Shown here one piece after another: positions 46,902 through 58,875 of a DNA stretch of 64,000 bases. Below the pieces are notes generated by a model, which was not told where the DNA came from, did no database searches, and saw nothing but the letters and a program-made list of their open reading frames with translations. This DNA is from Nemophila menziesii (Eukaryota > Streptophyta > Magnoliopsida > Boraginales > Hydrophyllaceae). The position numbers were made by a program, and so were the translations under genes. Where the stretch lies: assembly GCA_029959085.1 (NCBI GenBank), contig JARWIR010000002.1:61434154-61498153 (forward strand), in the 5' to 3' direction. Position 1 is the first letter of the stretch. Each line of letters begins with the position of its first letter.

Positions 46902-47109
46902 CTAAGAAGTGTTAAGGCTGCTCACTTATGTCTCTTTAAAATATCCACTATAGGATTATGTAATTTAAAATACTTATATCATTTTTATACTGTTAAATTT
47001 TATTTTATATGCATATGATCATGTATTATTAATCTGCATTATTTTCACTGTAAAAAAAAGGTAGAGTTAAATACAATATGTACCAATAAATTTTAAGAAA
47101 AGAATTTAC

Positions 47110-47196
47110 CCATATATCAATATATCCCATATTTTCCTGAGCATATGTAACTAAATTCCTCACATCAGAAGCCTCTTGAACACCACATGTTATATC
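47110..47196 (-). pseudogene. NOL-like chlorophyll b reductase exon fragment, unit 3
   Basis: Same exon as 31721-31807, with frame and gtaaat donor intact. After the intron remnant the sequence ttttttacag|tgaaaataatgcag (near 47035-47060) looks slightly closer to an INNAG-coding exon start than in unit 2. Confidence 0.6.
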
Positions 47197-47560
47197 CTTG
47201 TTATTTGCTGGAATATTTGGAATGAAAAAATGAAATGCTTTCACGAAAGTGAAGGATTGAACAAAGTGGGTATCATCACCAAAACTAAGGATTTAATATA
47301 CAAATTATTTTTTAAAGATGCGAGTACTAAAGCAGATAAATCTAGTATTACGAGCTCCAGAGTAATTAAGAATAGTAATCCTACTTTAGTTGACGAGGCC
47401 GATATTGTTTGGTTGTGTGATGCATCTTTTACAGCTTGTATCGTAGATGTAAGATTAGTAAGTTTATTGAAGGCGAAGCCTGGGCGATCATCCTGGCCTT
47501 CCGGCCAGCCCAGCATTTTCCTAATTAGAGTATGTCTTTTTACTCTGACAACCTTGATAT
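47197..47560 (+). pseudogene. LINE linker and ribonuclease H fragment, unit 3
   Basis: It reads ICWNIWNEKMKCFHE, later IVWLCDASF (first catalytic Asp), then after a +1 shift RRCKISKFIEGEAWAIILAF (Glu) and, past a stop, SFYSDNLDIY (Asp). So three of four catalytic positions can be placed, but about 25 codons are missing between CDASF and RRC. It is cut by a MITE remnant at about 47565. Confidence 0.65.
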
Positions 47561-47714
47561 ATATCATTACTCTATATATATTTGGGTAATATGTTTTTGG
47601 GTGGTATATATCATTACTCTATATATCATTAATCTATATATAGGCCCTTGGTCGAAATATGGAGTAGTCCCCAAGTTAAGGAGATCAAATCTTACTAAAA
47701 TCTGTATTCCTAAA

Positions 47715-48050
47715 TTGTAGGACAGGATAAATTCTTGCAGATTGTTTTGGTCATATCTCATTCGTTACTTATTGGATTTTAATGTACTTTATATGGAAAT
47801 TACCGCAATTCAAAGATCTATCTGCTCATTAAACGGATCCTCCAAATTTGTAACCAATTTTCCGCAGCATATAATTAATGGACGTATTTCTAGTATGGCA
47901 GACTCTTTACTTATCCAAACTTTTCCTTTTCAATTATGACTAAGAGGTTTTCCATGTTTTTATTAACTTATTATTATTATCCCATGGTGAATCAGCTTCC
48001 AATACCTAAGTGGTAGACAAATAATACACAAGTTACGCGCAAAAGCTGAT
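47715..48050 (+). pseudogene. LINE reverse transcriptase remnant (tentative), unit 3
   Basis: Copy of 13530-13895. NGRISSMADSLLIQTFPFQL, then a stop, then LRGFPMF. Confidence 0.4.
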
Positions 48051-48740
48051 AAAATAACAAAACACCTAAAACTAAACAAGAATGTGTAAAGTAAAACCAT
48101 ATGGGGGAAATCCAAAAATTAAGTACTAGATACCCTTAAAATAATGTCTCGTGACTACATTATTCTATCACATAAATGGAGAGATCTTGGGTATAAACTA
48201 AACCTTTTTCGTTGCTTTTACAACACGGTTGTGCGTTGTACCACATAGGTCTTTGCAAAGCCTTGAATTCATATACTGTGGCACGGTATATAAATTATGT
48301 GATACGATAGTCACTGATACGGTCATGTAGTGTACTGCATGGGTTGGTGGTTATACCATAACCAACCCTTCCTCTCGGCCTAAAAATTGTATTCTTCATT
48401 AAATCGACATTATTCATGATAGGATGTCAAGGAGACGTCCGTAATAATTCCATATGGATAATTATACAAGTTTATAACCCTCAAGTGGTGGTCCTTTCGA
48501 GAAGGACGTGATGATCGAGAAATCTGTAACTATCAGCAGGGTAGAAATATGTGCTATGAAGGTCTCGATTAAAGACCATCAAGTTCAAGAGTACGTTCAC
48601 TTGACGGGATTTTGTGGTTTCCTCACTTCAATATGTGTTAATTCAAATTGAAAGATATTATCAATTAAGTACAATTCACCCAAATGATGGTATTTAATGA
48701 AACATGTTCCCCTTCTCTCCCAAGAACCTAAGTGGGGGAT

Positions 48741-49112
48741 TGTTGGAATAGTTAAAATAGAGTTAAAGATATTCTTTTATTAATCCTTTCATGTTCTTGG
48801 AATAAGTGGAAAAACCTTTTTCTTTGGAAAAAATCCCACATAGTAAATGAAAAAGTAAAAAGGTTATTATACATTATACTTCCTTTCTTACTATTTCATA
48901 TCACATAACATTATGGAGAATAAAGGAGAAACATGAAAACCCCACATGCGTTGACCACCATACCATCACCACCTCCTCCCTCCTTTCTGGACATGCCTGG
49001 TAACAACGTAGTCTTGTTCGTGGGGAGTCTTTGGGAATTTAAAATAAATAAAAAACCTAGTTTTGAAACTAGTATTTATAACAATCCCTAATAATTTATA
49101 TTAATCCCAACA
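48741..49112 (+). repeat. 372-bp LTR, copia-like, unit 3
   Basis: TGTTGGAATA to ATCCCAACA, preceded by internal sequence (48075-48740) and a purine tract. Same insertion as 33376-33747. Confidence 0.75.
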
Positions 49113-49689
49113 AAAGATAAAACACCCTAGGCTTAATATCTCTTTTGTTCTTACTTAATTCACTATATTTCACCATAAAGACTAAAATGTTATGGATGTT
49201 ACAAGAATCTGGTCAATCTGTCCAGACTCGTACATTGACCAGCTACTAGAAAAATGTCCAAGTTCATAGAAGACTTTAAAAATTATGTAACCAGCAAAAT
49301 GCCTGCATTTATGATGCTTTAGTCACCAACCTTTAATATGATGATTCTGGTAAACCATTTCTCCTATAAATAGAGCCATAGTCACCTGCATTATACACAA
49401 AACTAAGAATTCAAAAAAGATAGCTCTATTCTCCCTTCAACTTAAAAATGATTCTGACATAGAGATTAGATTTAAACACTTGTAAGAGATACCAGTATTC
49501 CCAAAATATTTTTTTTAAAACAATAATATATATGTAATCATATATTGTTTTTTTTCTAAATTTCCGTGTAAGATATATACATTTAAATTCTTGTAATAGT
49601 TGCAGTATTACGTTTGTAATACTTTTTTTATTAAATATATTTTTACTTTTATCAGTGATATTAATATCACAGCAAAACAAACAAGATTC

Positions 49690-52293
49690 ATTAAGGCCAA
49701 ATTCATAGTGATTCATAGACGGAGCAAGTTGATTTCGCTAGTGCGGCTTTAGATGATTCACCAACCTCTCCCTAATACATAGTAAACAATTATATTTTCG
49801 GAGCAAAAAGAAAGAAACAATTCATTTTAAATTATGTTACCCATTTTTTAAAAATATAGTAATATATTATTTAAATTACCTTTAAGCATTATCTCGATTG
49901 GATGAGTCAACTAATTGTATAGACTTTTTATATCATCATCATCATATACGATGGACTTCAATAGAAGGTGTTGTTTCACGAACTAACGAAATAATCCAAT
50001 GGACAATTGAAATCGTCTTCGCAAAAATTAATCCTACTATCAACCGCTCAAATTCTTATTTAGAAAAAACTCATTTGAACTTATACAAGAATGAGAGACG
50101 AAGCCCCTAAGTGAAACACATCAGTGTTTTAAAAGAGCTAGAGCTAATTTAAATCTTTTCATGTGCCTAGTATTTGGTTAAGTGGTCAACTGGATACATT
50201 TTAAGTTGCACATTTAACTTCATGTGTTGGTATAAAAAATATTCAAGCATCACTGACCATGCAAAACATGTACATACTGCTAATAAAGTAATTTCTGGCA
50301 TATAGAAATATTCTAAATAAAATGAATTAACTTGGATGAACAAACGTGGTTGGGTTTTGTTTTTGAGTTTAATAAAATAAATTTGTTAAAATAAAGTTTG
50401 AAACAAGATTAAAATAATTTCTATTAATGATCGTGGCGCTAAAGAGCCTTGTGTGTATATAAAAATATATGAATACAACCTTTTTATTTATATGGACTAC
50501 CCTTGATTACTTAAACACATTCATCTTTATCCACTATTGTTTCGATGTTTGGCTTATTATTATCATAGGCCATGTTAATGGATAGATGATTATGTGGCAT
50601 CATAATGGATCATGTTTTTGAGTTTGGAGTTGGTGGGATTGTGAGATATCCCTACTATTTTGCTTTATGCAAGATGATCAGTTTTCAAGTGATATCTTCT
50701 TCATAGGGTTCATACCGTTTTTCTTTAGAGATTATTGATATCTTTGAAGATCTCATGGTTATGGATAGTATTCCTTCACTGATATTCTATTTGCTCAAGG
50801 TAAGGTGACATTTTCATCCTATTACTTCCATTTTAACATTTATTGAACAATTTTATGTCATTAACTCTGTGTGCTTTGATTTTGGAAATACCATAGAACA
50901 CTAACTTCTTTTGAATTTTATTTGGAAGATTTTGGTGAAGGTCTACTTTCGAGTGATGAAATAAAATTTTAAAGTAATTTTAAACTATCAATATAGAGTC
51001 AGCATCGGGTAGCCGTACCTAACAAAATTAGGGTAACGGATTCAAATAAACATATTTATTCAAAAGAAATGCCGGTTCCTTATTCAAGTATATACGATGT
51101 TGATCTAATAATTTAGACATTAATTAATGTTTCCTAAGAACAAAATCAGAATGCTGATTCCAAAGTTACTGGGATGCTGATTTGATATTTTCGGCAAACG
51201 TTTAATGCCACCTTGATGTCTCCTTCTTTCGAATAAGGCCTTCTTACAATATATTAATTTAAAAGTTATTTATAATTAACAATCAAAGAAATATTAAAAT
51301 TGAGCTTGAATACTTGAATACTTTAAACAATAAAAATCCTATACTCCCCGGAATGCTGGCTAGTGGGGACCACAGAGGAGCATTTATGAAGAGATAAAAA
51401 GATACATAAAGATCATACCTTTCAGATGTACACGACAATAACGAAGAAGAGGAGGAAGGAAGAATGTCTTCCACAAAAATCAGAGTAGAGCCAATTCCAG
51501 AGCTCCGTTGAAGCTCTGGGCAGATCAATAATCTGTCCTTGAATGCCAGACATATAATTATTCCTGTTTTTACTAGAAGAATTAGAAAAACTGAATGAAT
51601 ATTACCTATATGGATATTTTGAAATAAAAGTAAAAATAAAAATTAAAAAAAGAGTCCAAGTATTACCTATATGGATTTGTAACAGTTGGGGTAAAGGTAT
51701 CTTAATCTAAGTATTATTGTCAAATATAGTTAATTTTCTTGTATATAGATTACTAACAAAACTTCACTATTCCAAAACCAACAACAAGACTACTTATGTC
51801 ATGATAGTTCTATCATACACTTTTCAATGGTACAAAATATTCTATTAAAATGATCCATAAATGATCACAAATAACTTAAAATCAATGTACTAATCCCACA
51901 AATGTAGTATGAAACAAATACTATGTCACAACAGGACAACTATATATGGAAGGATTGTTATTGAGGGAGCAGATGGCTAATTCCCCGTCAAAGAAATCAA
52001 CAAATAAGACATTGTATTTGAGCCACTTAACTTAATTATTCTAGAATCTAGAATATTTGTGTTTTTTTATTTTTATTTCCGTGTGACAGATGTAGGAATG
52101 TTTGTGTTCTTGACTCTTGATAATTCCATGATAAGGTTTTAGGAGATCTGTAACTAGAACTAGAGCTAGACTATAGTTATCTACCTAATAATACTAGAGC
52201 AGCAACTGTTTTAGAAGCTACATATTGATAAGTTGAGTACAAATGTTGTATAAAATGTGCACGAAGGTGCTTAAACAGGGTTGATGCTATATA
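49690..52293. repeat. Alpha block, unit 3
   Basis: Contains the two-exon minus-strand frame and otherwise AT-rich sequence without recognised genes. Confidence 0.65.
51146..51563 (-). pseudogene. Unidentified two-exon frame (alpha), unit 3
   Basis: Exon A 51563-51419 (acceptor aaacag, donor gtatga) includes ...VEDILPSSSSSLLSCTSER; exon B 51239-51146 includes SKEGDIKVALNVCRKYQ and ends in TGA. The exon B acceptor has become aag, so splicing may be impaired in this copy. The family is unknown. Confidence 0.4.
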
Positions 52294-52602
52294 CTCGAGT
52301 ACTGAGTATGGAAAAAGTTACTGGCTGCACTAATTTTTTATTGAGTAACTTTGCTGAGTATGTAAAAAATTTCAATGAGTTTTACTGAGCATTCAAAGAG
52401 AAAATGTTGAGTATAAAATTGCAATAATTGATTAAATAATATTACAATATAATTTTAGATATAATTACATTACAATAAAAAAAATGAACAACACTTGAAA
52501 AGTGCTGAAACCTGTTGAGTATTTGAATGTAAAAAAAAAAATACAAGCTAGATCGTTCATAGCTGAAGGAAAAACCCCCCATCTTTTGAGTATGGGCTTC
52601 AA

Positions 52603-53252
52603 CTGTTAGATAATAAAAAGAAAACCATTAATAAACTTTATAATGAATCCAATAAAACCATTAATAAACTTTATAATTTGGATTTGAAATGCAAATAGAA
52701 TGTATTATTGAAAAGTTATACAAAAAGATGAGGAAGATAATAAAATTCTCTTAAATACAGCGGAATCGGTGTGGCATAATGATGCATATTTTGTATATAA
52801 CAAGGAGCCATTAGGAATAGCTTCGATTGCCATAGGAAGAGATGGAAGAATCAATAACAAGAGATTTAGAAGATGTCTTTTTAAGAGTGTCAAAGAAGGA
52901 GAATGTTGGGTTATTTTACAAGCAATGAAGGCAACTGAAATTGCTAATTATAAAGAGGCTTCCTTCTACACAGATAACCTTGAAATTGTTCAAGGTATTA
53001 ATCACAAAAAAGAAATTCAATGGAAGATCCGGCCATTGATCGAAACGATTTGGAAGTGGACTTCAAAATTTACGGAATGGAAAATTTATCACATTAAGAG
53101 AGATCTTAATGCAATTCAGCAAAGTGTGTAAGGAAGGGTGGTGATATGACTTTATGTACATCTATTAATGTTTTTGATAGTATAGATAATCTTAATAATG
53201 TAATATTGACTTGTAATAATTAAATTTTACTTTGTTTGAATGACAAAAAAAA
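52603..53252 (+). mobile_element. 5'-truncated LINE, unit 4
   Basis: Left target-site copy gtatgggcttcaa at 52590-52602, right copy (atgggcttcaa) at 53253-53263 after the A-run. Confidence 0.85.
52769..53131 (+). pseudogene. LINE ribonuclease H remnant, unit 4
   Basis: 120-codon frame with NDA, GECW, YTDN and HIKRDLN. It is the longest copy with unit 1 and shares the same terminal frameshift. Confidence 0.7.
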
Positions 53253-53577
53253 ATGGGCTTCAAACCAGATCTGCAAACACGGCCGCGCAAGAAAAACCGC
53301 CACCACGCCTGAGCTAGGATTGAGCTTCACTGCTTCAGGTCCGATGGAGGATCGATTTTGTCGAAGTCTTCTTGCAAAACGTCATGGCTGCTCGAAACGG
53401 ATCCATGCAAGGTGAGCGGCTCTTCTCACCGGAGTTTCGGTGCAATCGAACAAGCAACCTGATCTCGCCGGAGTAGACTAGAGTGGTCTGAAACTGCTGA
53501 GTACTGGCCATGAAGCTCGAACGGATAAGAAGAGAAGTCCCTTTACACCTAAATTTCAGTATTTCTTGTGTTTGTAG

Positions 53578-53676
53578 ATGAAATTTTTTATTAGGCATTG
53601 CTTTATGAACACTTTAGAGAAATTTGCCAAGGCTAATAATGAAGGAGATAATGTTTTTAGTGCAAATATAAGTATG
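53578..53676 (+). pseudogene. Exon-like frame, possible serpin piece, unit 4
   Basis: Copy of 1866-1964; start and gtaagt donor kept. Confidence 0.3.
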
Positions 53677-54063
53677 GTAAGTGCTGGCATAATTTCAAAC
53701 ACATTACAGCTATTGATAATATTGAAGAGGTGATTCTTTACATATAACATATTGTGGCTATCCCTAAAATCTACTACCTTCGTGGTCTTCTTCTACATTC
53801 GCTATTTTATTTTTACTTTGCGAATAATTTCATCATGTCCTTACTAGGATGATCCCTACTAAAGGAAGATGATTTTTTGACAGGTTGTCATAAGCTTGAA
53901 TTTAGTTATTGTTCAATTAGTTCATTCACCAATATAATATTCTGTAAATTAAGACGCAAACCATGAAAAAAGAATTATCAAGGTCAAATTTCGATGATTA
54001 ATAAACTGAGCAAGTCGAGTGCTACCAACAATATAATGTAGCAACACTGATTTCTCTAGTGTG

Positions 54064-55528
54064 GCCCTAATACATTGTAACAATTAATTTTTCCTACCAA
54101 AAAAGAATAAACAGTTCATTTGCACATTTTTCAAATATATAGTAATATTTATTATTTATATTAATTTAAGCATCTCGATTGTCCGACTCAACTATTGCAT
54201 AGTCTTTTTATATCGTCATCACATAAAACATAAAACATAAGATGGACTTCAATAAAAGGTACATGGTTCGAATTCCCTCATCCTTGTTATTTCTTGAGCC
54301 CTTAAAGAGGATAAAAAAGAGGTGCAAGGTTCGAGTCTCCTCCCTAAACATGGGTGACCTAATACTGATTAAGTGGGAATATGTATGAGGAAGCGTGTAT
54401 ATTTTCTATATAAATAGTCGTGGTGCGCGTAAGCTGAGCAGGCACCCATACATCAAAAAATAAAGATAGACTTCAATATTAGATGTAAGGTGGAGACTCA
54501 GGCTCAGATCCCCAGGCAGACAAAAATGACACTGTATCTTTCTTTGATATAGCTACAAAATTAGTTGCTGCATTAAAAAACCTTCTTATATCCTTGAAAT
54601 GTCCATTTTGTCGGCCAGAACAAGAACGAGGAGTTAGAAGCTCCAGAGTTCCACTTCCTAGAGAATTACAGAACAATGTCCATTTGGCTTCCTGAAACTA
54701 CAGGAAATGGTGTTTCGTGTGCACCATCTGTATATGTATTTAAAATGGGTTTATCCGGAGCTAACAGCTTCAATGAAAGATGCCAATGGCAAACCTACCA
54801 AGAGTTTAAATCATATTAATGAGTCTGGTAGCGTGAGCATAGATAGATTAAGATAAGTAGAAAGATGAAAAAACAAACATAAATTAACAAATTTGATAGG
54901 AATATATAATTAGTGAAGGGACATGCTTTCAAAGTGCATATGCTTACCAGACTGAAATGACATGAATAACAATCGTAGAAATCAGGAAAGTTCGAGATAC
55001 TCTCCTTGTTCTCTTGGAAAAAGCCTGTATCAAACATAATTAAAAAAATATTACTCTGTGAAAGATATAAATCAATCTATTCCTAGACATAAAAAGAAAA
55101 TTACAATTGTTTTCAAAAACATTAAATACATTATATATATTAACAATAATTTAAAACAATTTAAGTATATAAAAGTGAATAAATCACATCTATATTAAAT
55201 TAATTTTGTTATATTGGTATAAGAATTATAAATTATAACAAAAATTACCTTTAATTCTTTGTCAAGCTGCTTAATGGAAGCTTATGTATTCCAATTTGAT
55301 CCAACGCCAATATTACCATTCTTTGGTGGGCGTCCCACTCTTTTTTGGGCCCATTTTCATCCAATACAACAAATCTGGACTCGCTAGTCCTAGTTGTATA
55401 TACCCTCTCCCTTGAATTGCCCTCATTCCCAATAAACATGAATGCCCCATATTAGGCACATGGTCAGCTTTTTGCTGGAACTGAACTTATTCAATCTTGT
55501 ATAACAAATAGCAACATTAGTAAATAAG
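54064..55528. repeat. Beta block, unit 4 (truncated)
   Basis: Starts with a 22-bp loss relative to unit 3 and ends at the array edge. Contains minus-strand exon-like frames at 54479-54697, 54948-55024 and 55249-55439, copies of those in unit 3. Confidence 0.6.
54255..54462 (+). mobile_element. SINE with target duplication, unit 4
   Basis: Full-length copy flanked by aagatggacttcaata (54239-54254) and aagatagacttcaata (54463-54478). Confidence 0.75.
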
Positions 55529-55610
55529 TGATGTCTCCCTTTTTGGTCTAAATATAAGCCCTTAGGAGACATCATTTTAGGATGAAATTGGTCTTCCAAC
55601 ATGATATTAG
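55529..55610 (+). repeat. Athila-type LTR 5' end fragment at array edge
   Basis: TGATGTCTCCC..., then taaatataagcc.ttaggaga.atcatt, matching the LTR start of fragment 1 (10383 downward, minus strand) for about 65 bp at roughly three bases in four. It starts at the very base where array homology stops. Confidence 0.65.
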
Positions 55611-55642
55611 ATTATCTACTTTGTGTGTGATATTTTTTGTAG

Positions 55643-57000
55643 TTGATGTAATATCCGCAATTGAATTCGATAAGGGTGGTGATTATTTGGCCATTGGTGA
55701 CCGAGGTGGACGAATTGTGTTATTTGAGAAAAAATCCAATGAAAATGTGAGTCTCGTACATGATTTGTGTATACATACACAAGTATTCTACTATTTTATG
55801 TAATTAACACTAAAATAAACTGATTAATTTAATTTTGTAGGATCTTCTGGAGAACTATTCTCGTAGTGAGTTAGAAAGATTCGATAAAATCGAGAATCTG
55901 CCTCCGAAATTCCGATACAAGACTGAATTTCAGAGTCAGGAGCCAGAGGTTTGTATGTATTCGATAACTATAAGCCTCATCAAAAATCATAATCTTTTGG
56001 TGAAGCAGTGAATAAATTATATGAATGCTCATGATATTACTTTTTCAGTTTGATTATTTGAAGAGTTTAGAGATTGACGAGAAGATTAATAGAGTCAGAT
56101 GGAACGTAATGTCAAATGGAGCGTTATTTATTCTCTCCGCAAATGATCGCACAATCAAGCTTTGGAAGGTATATTCGCTAGTAAAATAAAATCAGGGGTA
56201 TTTATGACTTTTCGCTAACTTCTGGTTTCGAGAAACTAGGTCAAGGAACATAAAGCGAAGAAATTTAATGAAGTTGACCTTGTATCTTCTGAAAATTTGC
56301 TCATGGCGGATCATGAAGAACAGAGCTCTTCTTCTGCTAATGGTTATAATTCAAATCAGTTGAATAATAAAAGTAGCATGAGATCATTAACCTATGAGAG
56401 GGACACAAAGGTAATTTACCATCTTCAGCATTTCTGCAGAAATTTTTTAACATCTTGAATGTTACTACATATAACACATATCATAAAATGCAGTTTATTT
56501 ATTAAGTAGGTAGAAAATATTCTCGAACCTGCTTCTGCAAAATTTCGAAAATTGTATGCACATGCTCATAATTTTAATATCAACTCTATCTCAAACAATA
56601 GGTCAGTTTTTTAATCAGTTCATATAATTTAATTTTTTAATTTTCAATTATAATGATGTTTTAAATATAATCGAAGCACTTTTGAACAGTGATGGTGAAA
56701 CGTTCCTTTCTGCGGATGATTTAAGGATAAATTTGTGGAATACTGAAATTAGCGATCAATGTTTTAATATTATTCATATGACCACCAAATATGGAAGATC
56801 TAACAGGTGATAAATTTTAAATTTTTTTTATAGTGAAATTAAATTTCGATTTGATTATTTTGTTTTATTTTAAATACTTAGAGGTGATTACATCAGCTGA
56901 GTTTGATCTGTTGCATTGTAACGTGGTTGCTTAAGGGGATTTATTCGACTAGTGGATATGAGAAAATCAGCATTATGTGATAATAATGCAAGAATGTGAG
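55643..57000 (+). pseudogene. PP2A 55-kDa B regulatory subunit (B55), broken gene with introns
   Basis: Seven exon pieces with GT/AG borders: 55643-55746 (VISAIEFD, GDRGGRIVLFE), 55841-55948 (FRYKTEFQSQEPE), 56049-56168 ([20 protein letters not shown]), 56240-56410, 56520-56601 (LYAHAHNFNINSISNN), 56690-56806 ([18 protein letters not shown]) and 56882-57000 (EVITSAEF, then RLVDMRKSALCDNNA in another frame). These are WD-repeat blades 1-4 of the B55 subunit, which targets the PP2A phosphatase. Missing are the N-terminal exon and the last half. Breaks are a frameshift before NMEDLT and a loss of about 11-14 bp near 56930 that shifts the frame. Retained introns show it is not a processed copy. 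Confidence 0.9.
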
Positions 57001-57340
57001 ATTTGGCTCTATTATTTTCTATGTAGGCCCGTTTGGATCATTCAAAGGCCCGAAAACAAAGTGAAATTGGTATTCCAACTACAAAAAATATCACACACAA
57101 TTCGTTGTGTATTTCCAACATCTGAACAGAGACTTTATAAGCAACTACGCCTTTCCTTTCTTATGAGATTTGAAATAAATTACCTTATGCTCTGTAATTT
57201 ACTCCCACGGTTTCCTCCGGTCTGTGAAAAAATAAATAAAATTTAGTTACAAAAATACTTAGTATTTTCACAATAACATGTAAACATTACAATTCTAAAA
57301 GTTTAATTGAATTAGTGATCTAAGTGGAAGAATTCACAAT
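57001..57340. other. AT-rich stretch, possible MITE start
   Basis: ggcccgtttggatcattcaaaggcccg near 57027 resembles the end of hAT- or PIF-type MITEs, but no matching inverted end was found. The 89-codon frame here is probably a shadow. Confidence 0.25.
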
Positions 57341-57444
57341 TATTAATATTGTTAAACCAAGGAGCAAGAAGAAGGTTGATAAGAAGGCACAAAATGAAAG
57401 AGTTGTGATCCGCTCCTCATTTGGACCCTTAATCTTATACCTGG
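57341..57444 (+). other. Exon-like segment, basic, unidentified
   Basis: The frame ...IVKPRSKKKVDKKAQNERVV..., then FGPLILYL, ends CTG|gtgagt, a good donor. It is not part of B55. No family recognised. Confidence 0.3.
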
Positions 57445-57705
57445 TGAGTTTTAGGTTAAGTTACTAAAAAGCAACAAAACTTTAAATGACATGAAAAGTG
57501 TGTGTTGTTCGCCTCAAACTAAGGAAAGGGATCTAAGCCCTTGAATGAGAGGTACCCATGTCGTTTAGTATAAGTGTTTCTTAAATGACACAACCCAAGG
57601 TATAAATTTTTTACTAATTGCATTTACATTACTTTAAATGTTTTCGTTTTTGAGTACTTATATGCAATAATCGAATGGAATGATAAATGGGTGCATTATT
57701 TTTAG

Positions 57706-57824
57706 GATGAATTTGCCATGGAGCTATGTTCATGGAATACGGGAGGTGATAAAATTATAGTTGGGGTTCATAGAAAAACATGGAAAGTATCCCCAACTAG
57801 CCATGGCAAACATACAGCAAACTA
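57706..57824 (+). other. Exon-like segment, unidentified
   Basis: A tatttttag acceptor is followed by an open frame DEFAMELCSWNTGGDKIIVG..., then KTWKVSPTSHGKHTAN and a stop. It may belong with 57341-57444 to one lost gene. Not recognised. Confidence 0.3.
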
Positions 57825-58870
57825 GAGTAGGATTTCTGGCAACCAAGCGATCAAGTCGATAACCACATTTTTTTAAGCACTCTCTTAATCTGATATTCGA
57901 TAGTCATTTCACCAACTAAAATTCCCTTTTTATCTCAATCAATACAATAAAAACTCCATGTCCAACCCAAAAATATATCATCCACATAACTTATCTCATC
58001 CCAAAAATTAATACTACATAACCCATAAGTGTTGTTTAACAAAAACACAGTGTGTAGCTTCGATAATTATTCCAACGAAAAAAACCTCATGTAATCACCA
58101 ATGATTAAATATTACTTGCAAGATCAAAAGTTAGAATTTGAAAAACATAAAAACAAACTACATATAGTAATGCATACAACACAATTGAGTGTAATATTTT
58201 CTAAGATAATTACAAAGGAACTTAATTGATCCCCATAAGAAAAATGTGGACGTCGAGAAGAACTCCCTAAACCTAGCGTTATTGTTGCACAAGTAAACTC
58301 TTTTGTGCTTCTAAGTCCTTGTTGAAATTCCATGATCCACGACCTTAGCTTGACTTTTCCTTTGGGAATAAAATATGATGGTAGTATAAGTTATCACATG
58401 GATGAATGACACCATAAAACAAAGAATTGATTATTGCAAGACTTACCATTATAGCGCCCCCACTATACTTCATTGGATGCATGAACCTTAAAAAAAGACA
58501 AAGAAACAACTTTGTTAACACCTTCTACATGAAATAAATATTCAAATGTTTATGTTGTAAATGTTTAAATACCTTGAGTTGACATCTGTGTTCACGGTCC
58601 CACATTATTAGAAATGTAGTTGGACTTGTTTAGGTATACTATTCATCAAATTCTCATACATGGAACCACCAAGGAGGACTTAATGGGTCAGCATTAAAAC
58701 ACGCCCAATAAAAAGATTCTTCTTTCTGATAAACAAATCACATGAAAAATAAGTCTTTTCAATAGAGTAAAACAATAAACTACAACAAAATAATATTTAA
58801 TAATTATATATTCTTACATCATCATCTGATGGGGCACCAAAGAGAGGTATGCCCATAACTTCTACACGAT
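57825..58870. other. AT-rich stretch, nothing recognised
   Basis: Only minus-strand shadow frames (58124-58333). Confidence 0.4.
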
Positions 58871-58875
58871 GGAGG

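Larger units (their letters stand above)
36853..52293. repeat. Array unit 3
   Basis: The best-preserved unit and the useful reference for order. It joins the preceding alpha block directly to the sequence just upstream of the LINE (near 36853), without the leader seen at 1-590 and 21076-21650. The junction with unit 4 at 52293 has the same structure, so units 3 and 4 share an ancestral joint not found in units 1 and 2. Confidence 0.8.
1..55528. repeat. Higher-order tandem segmental array, unit about 15 kb
   Basis: The same ordered set of segments recurs along this interval. The LINE-derived ribonuclease H frame appears near 1.05, 22.1, 37.3 and 52.8 kb, a spacing of about 21.1, 15.2 and 15.4 kb, and most flanking segments recur with it. 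Copies differ by scattered substitutions, small indels and a few large deletions or insertions. Homology stops abruptly at 55528. Direct head-to-tail order and the lack of inverted copies fit growth by unequal crossing over or replication slippage. The left limit lies outside the window. No intact gene is visible in the array. Confidence 0.85.
52294..55528. repeat. Array unit 4 (partial, right edge of array)
   Basis: This copy contains the LINE, the exon-like block and a beta block with its SINE. It has lost about 330 bp at 54485 relative to unit 3 (39004-39333). Similarity to unit 3 stops at 55528, where an LTR end begins. Confidence 0.8.
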
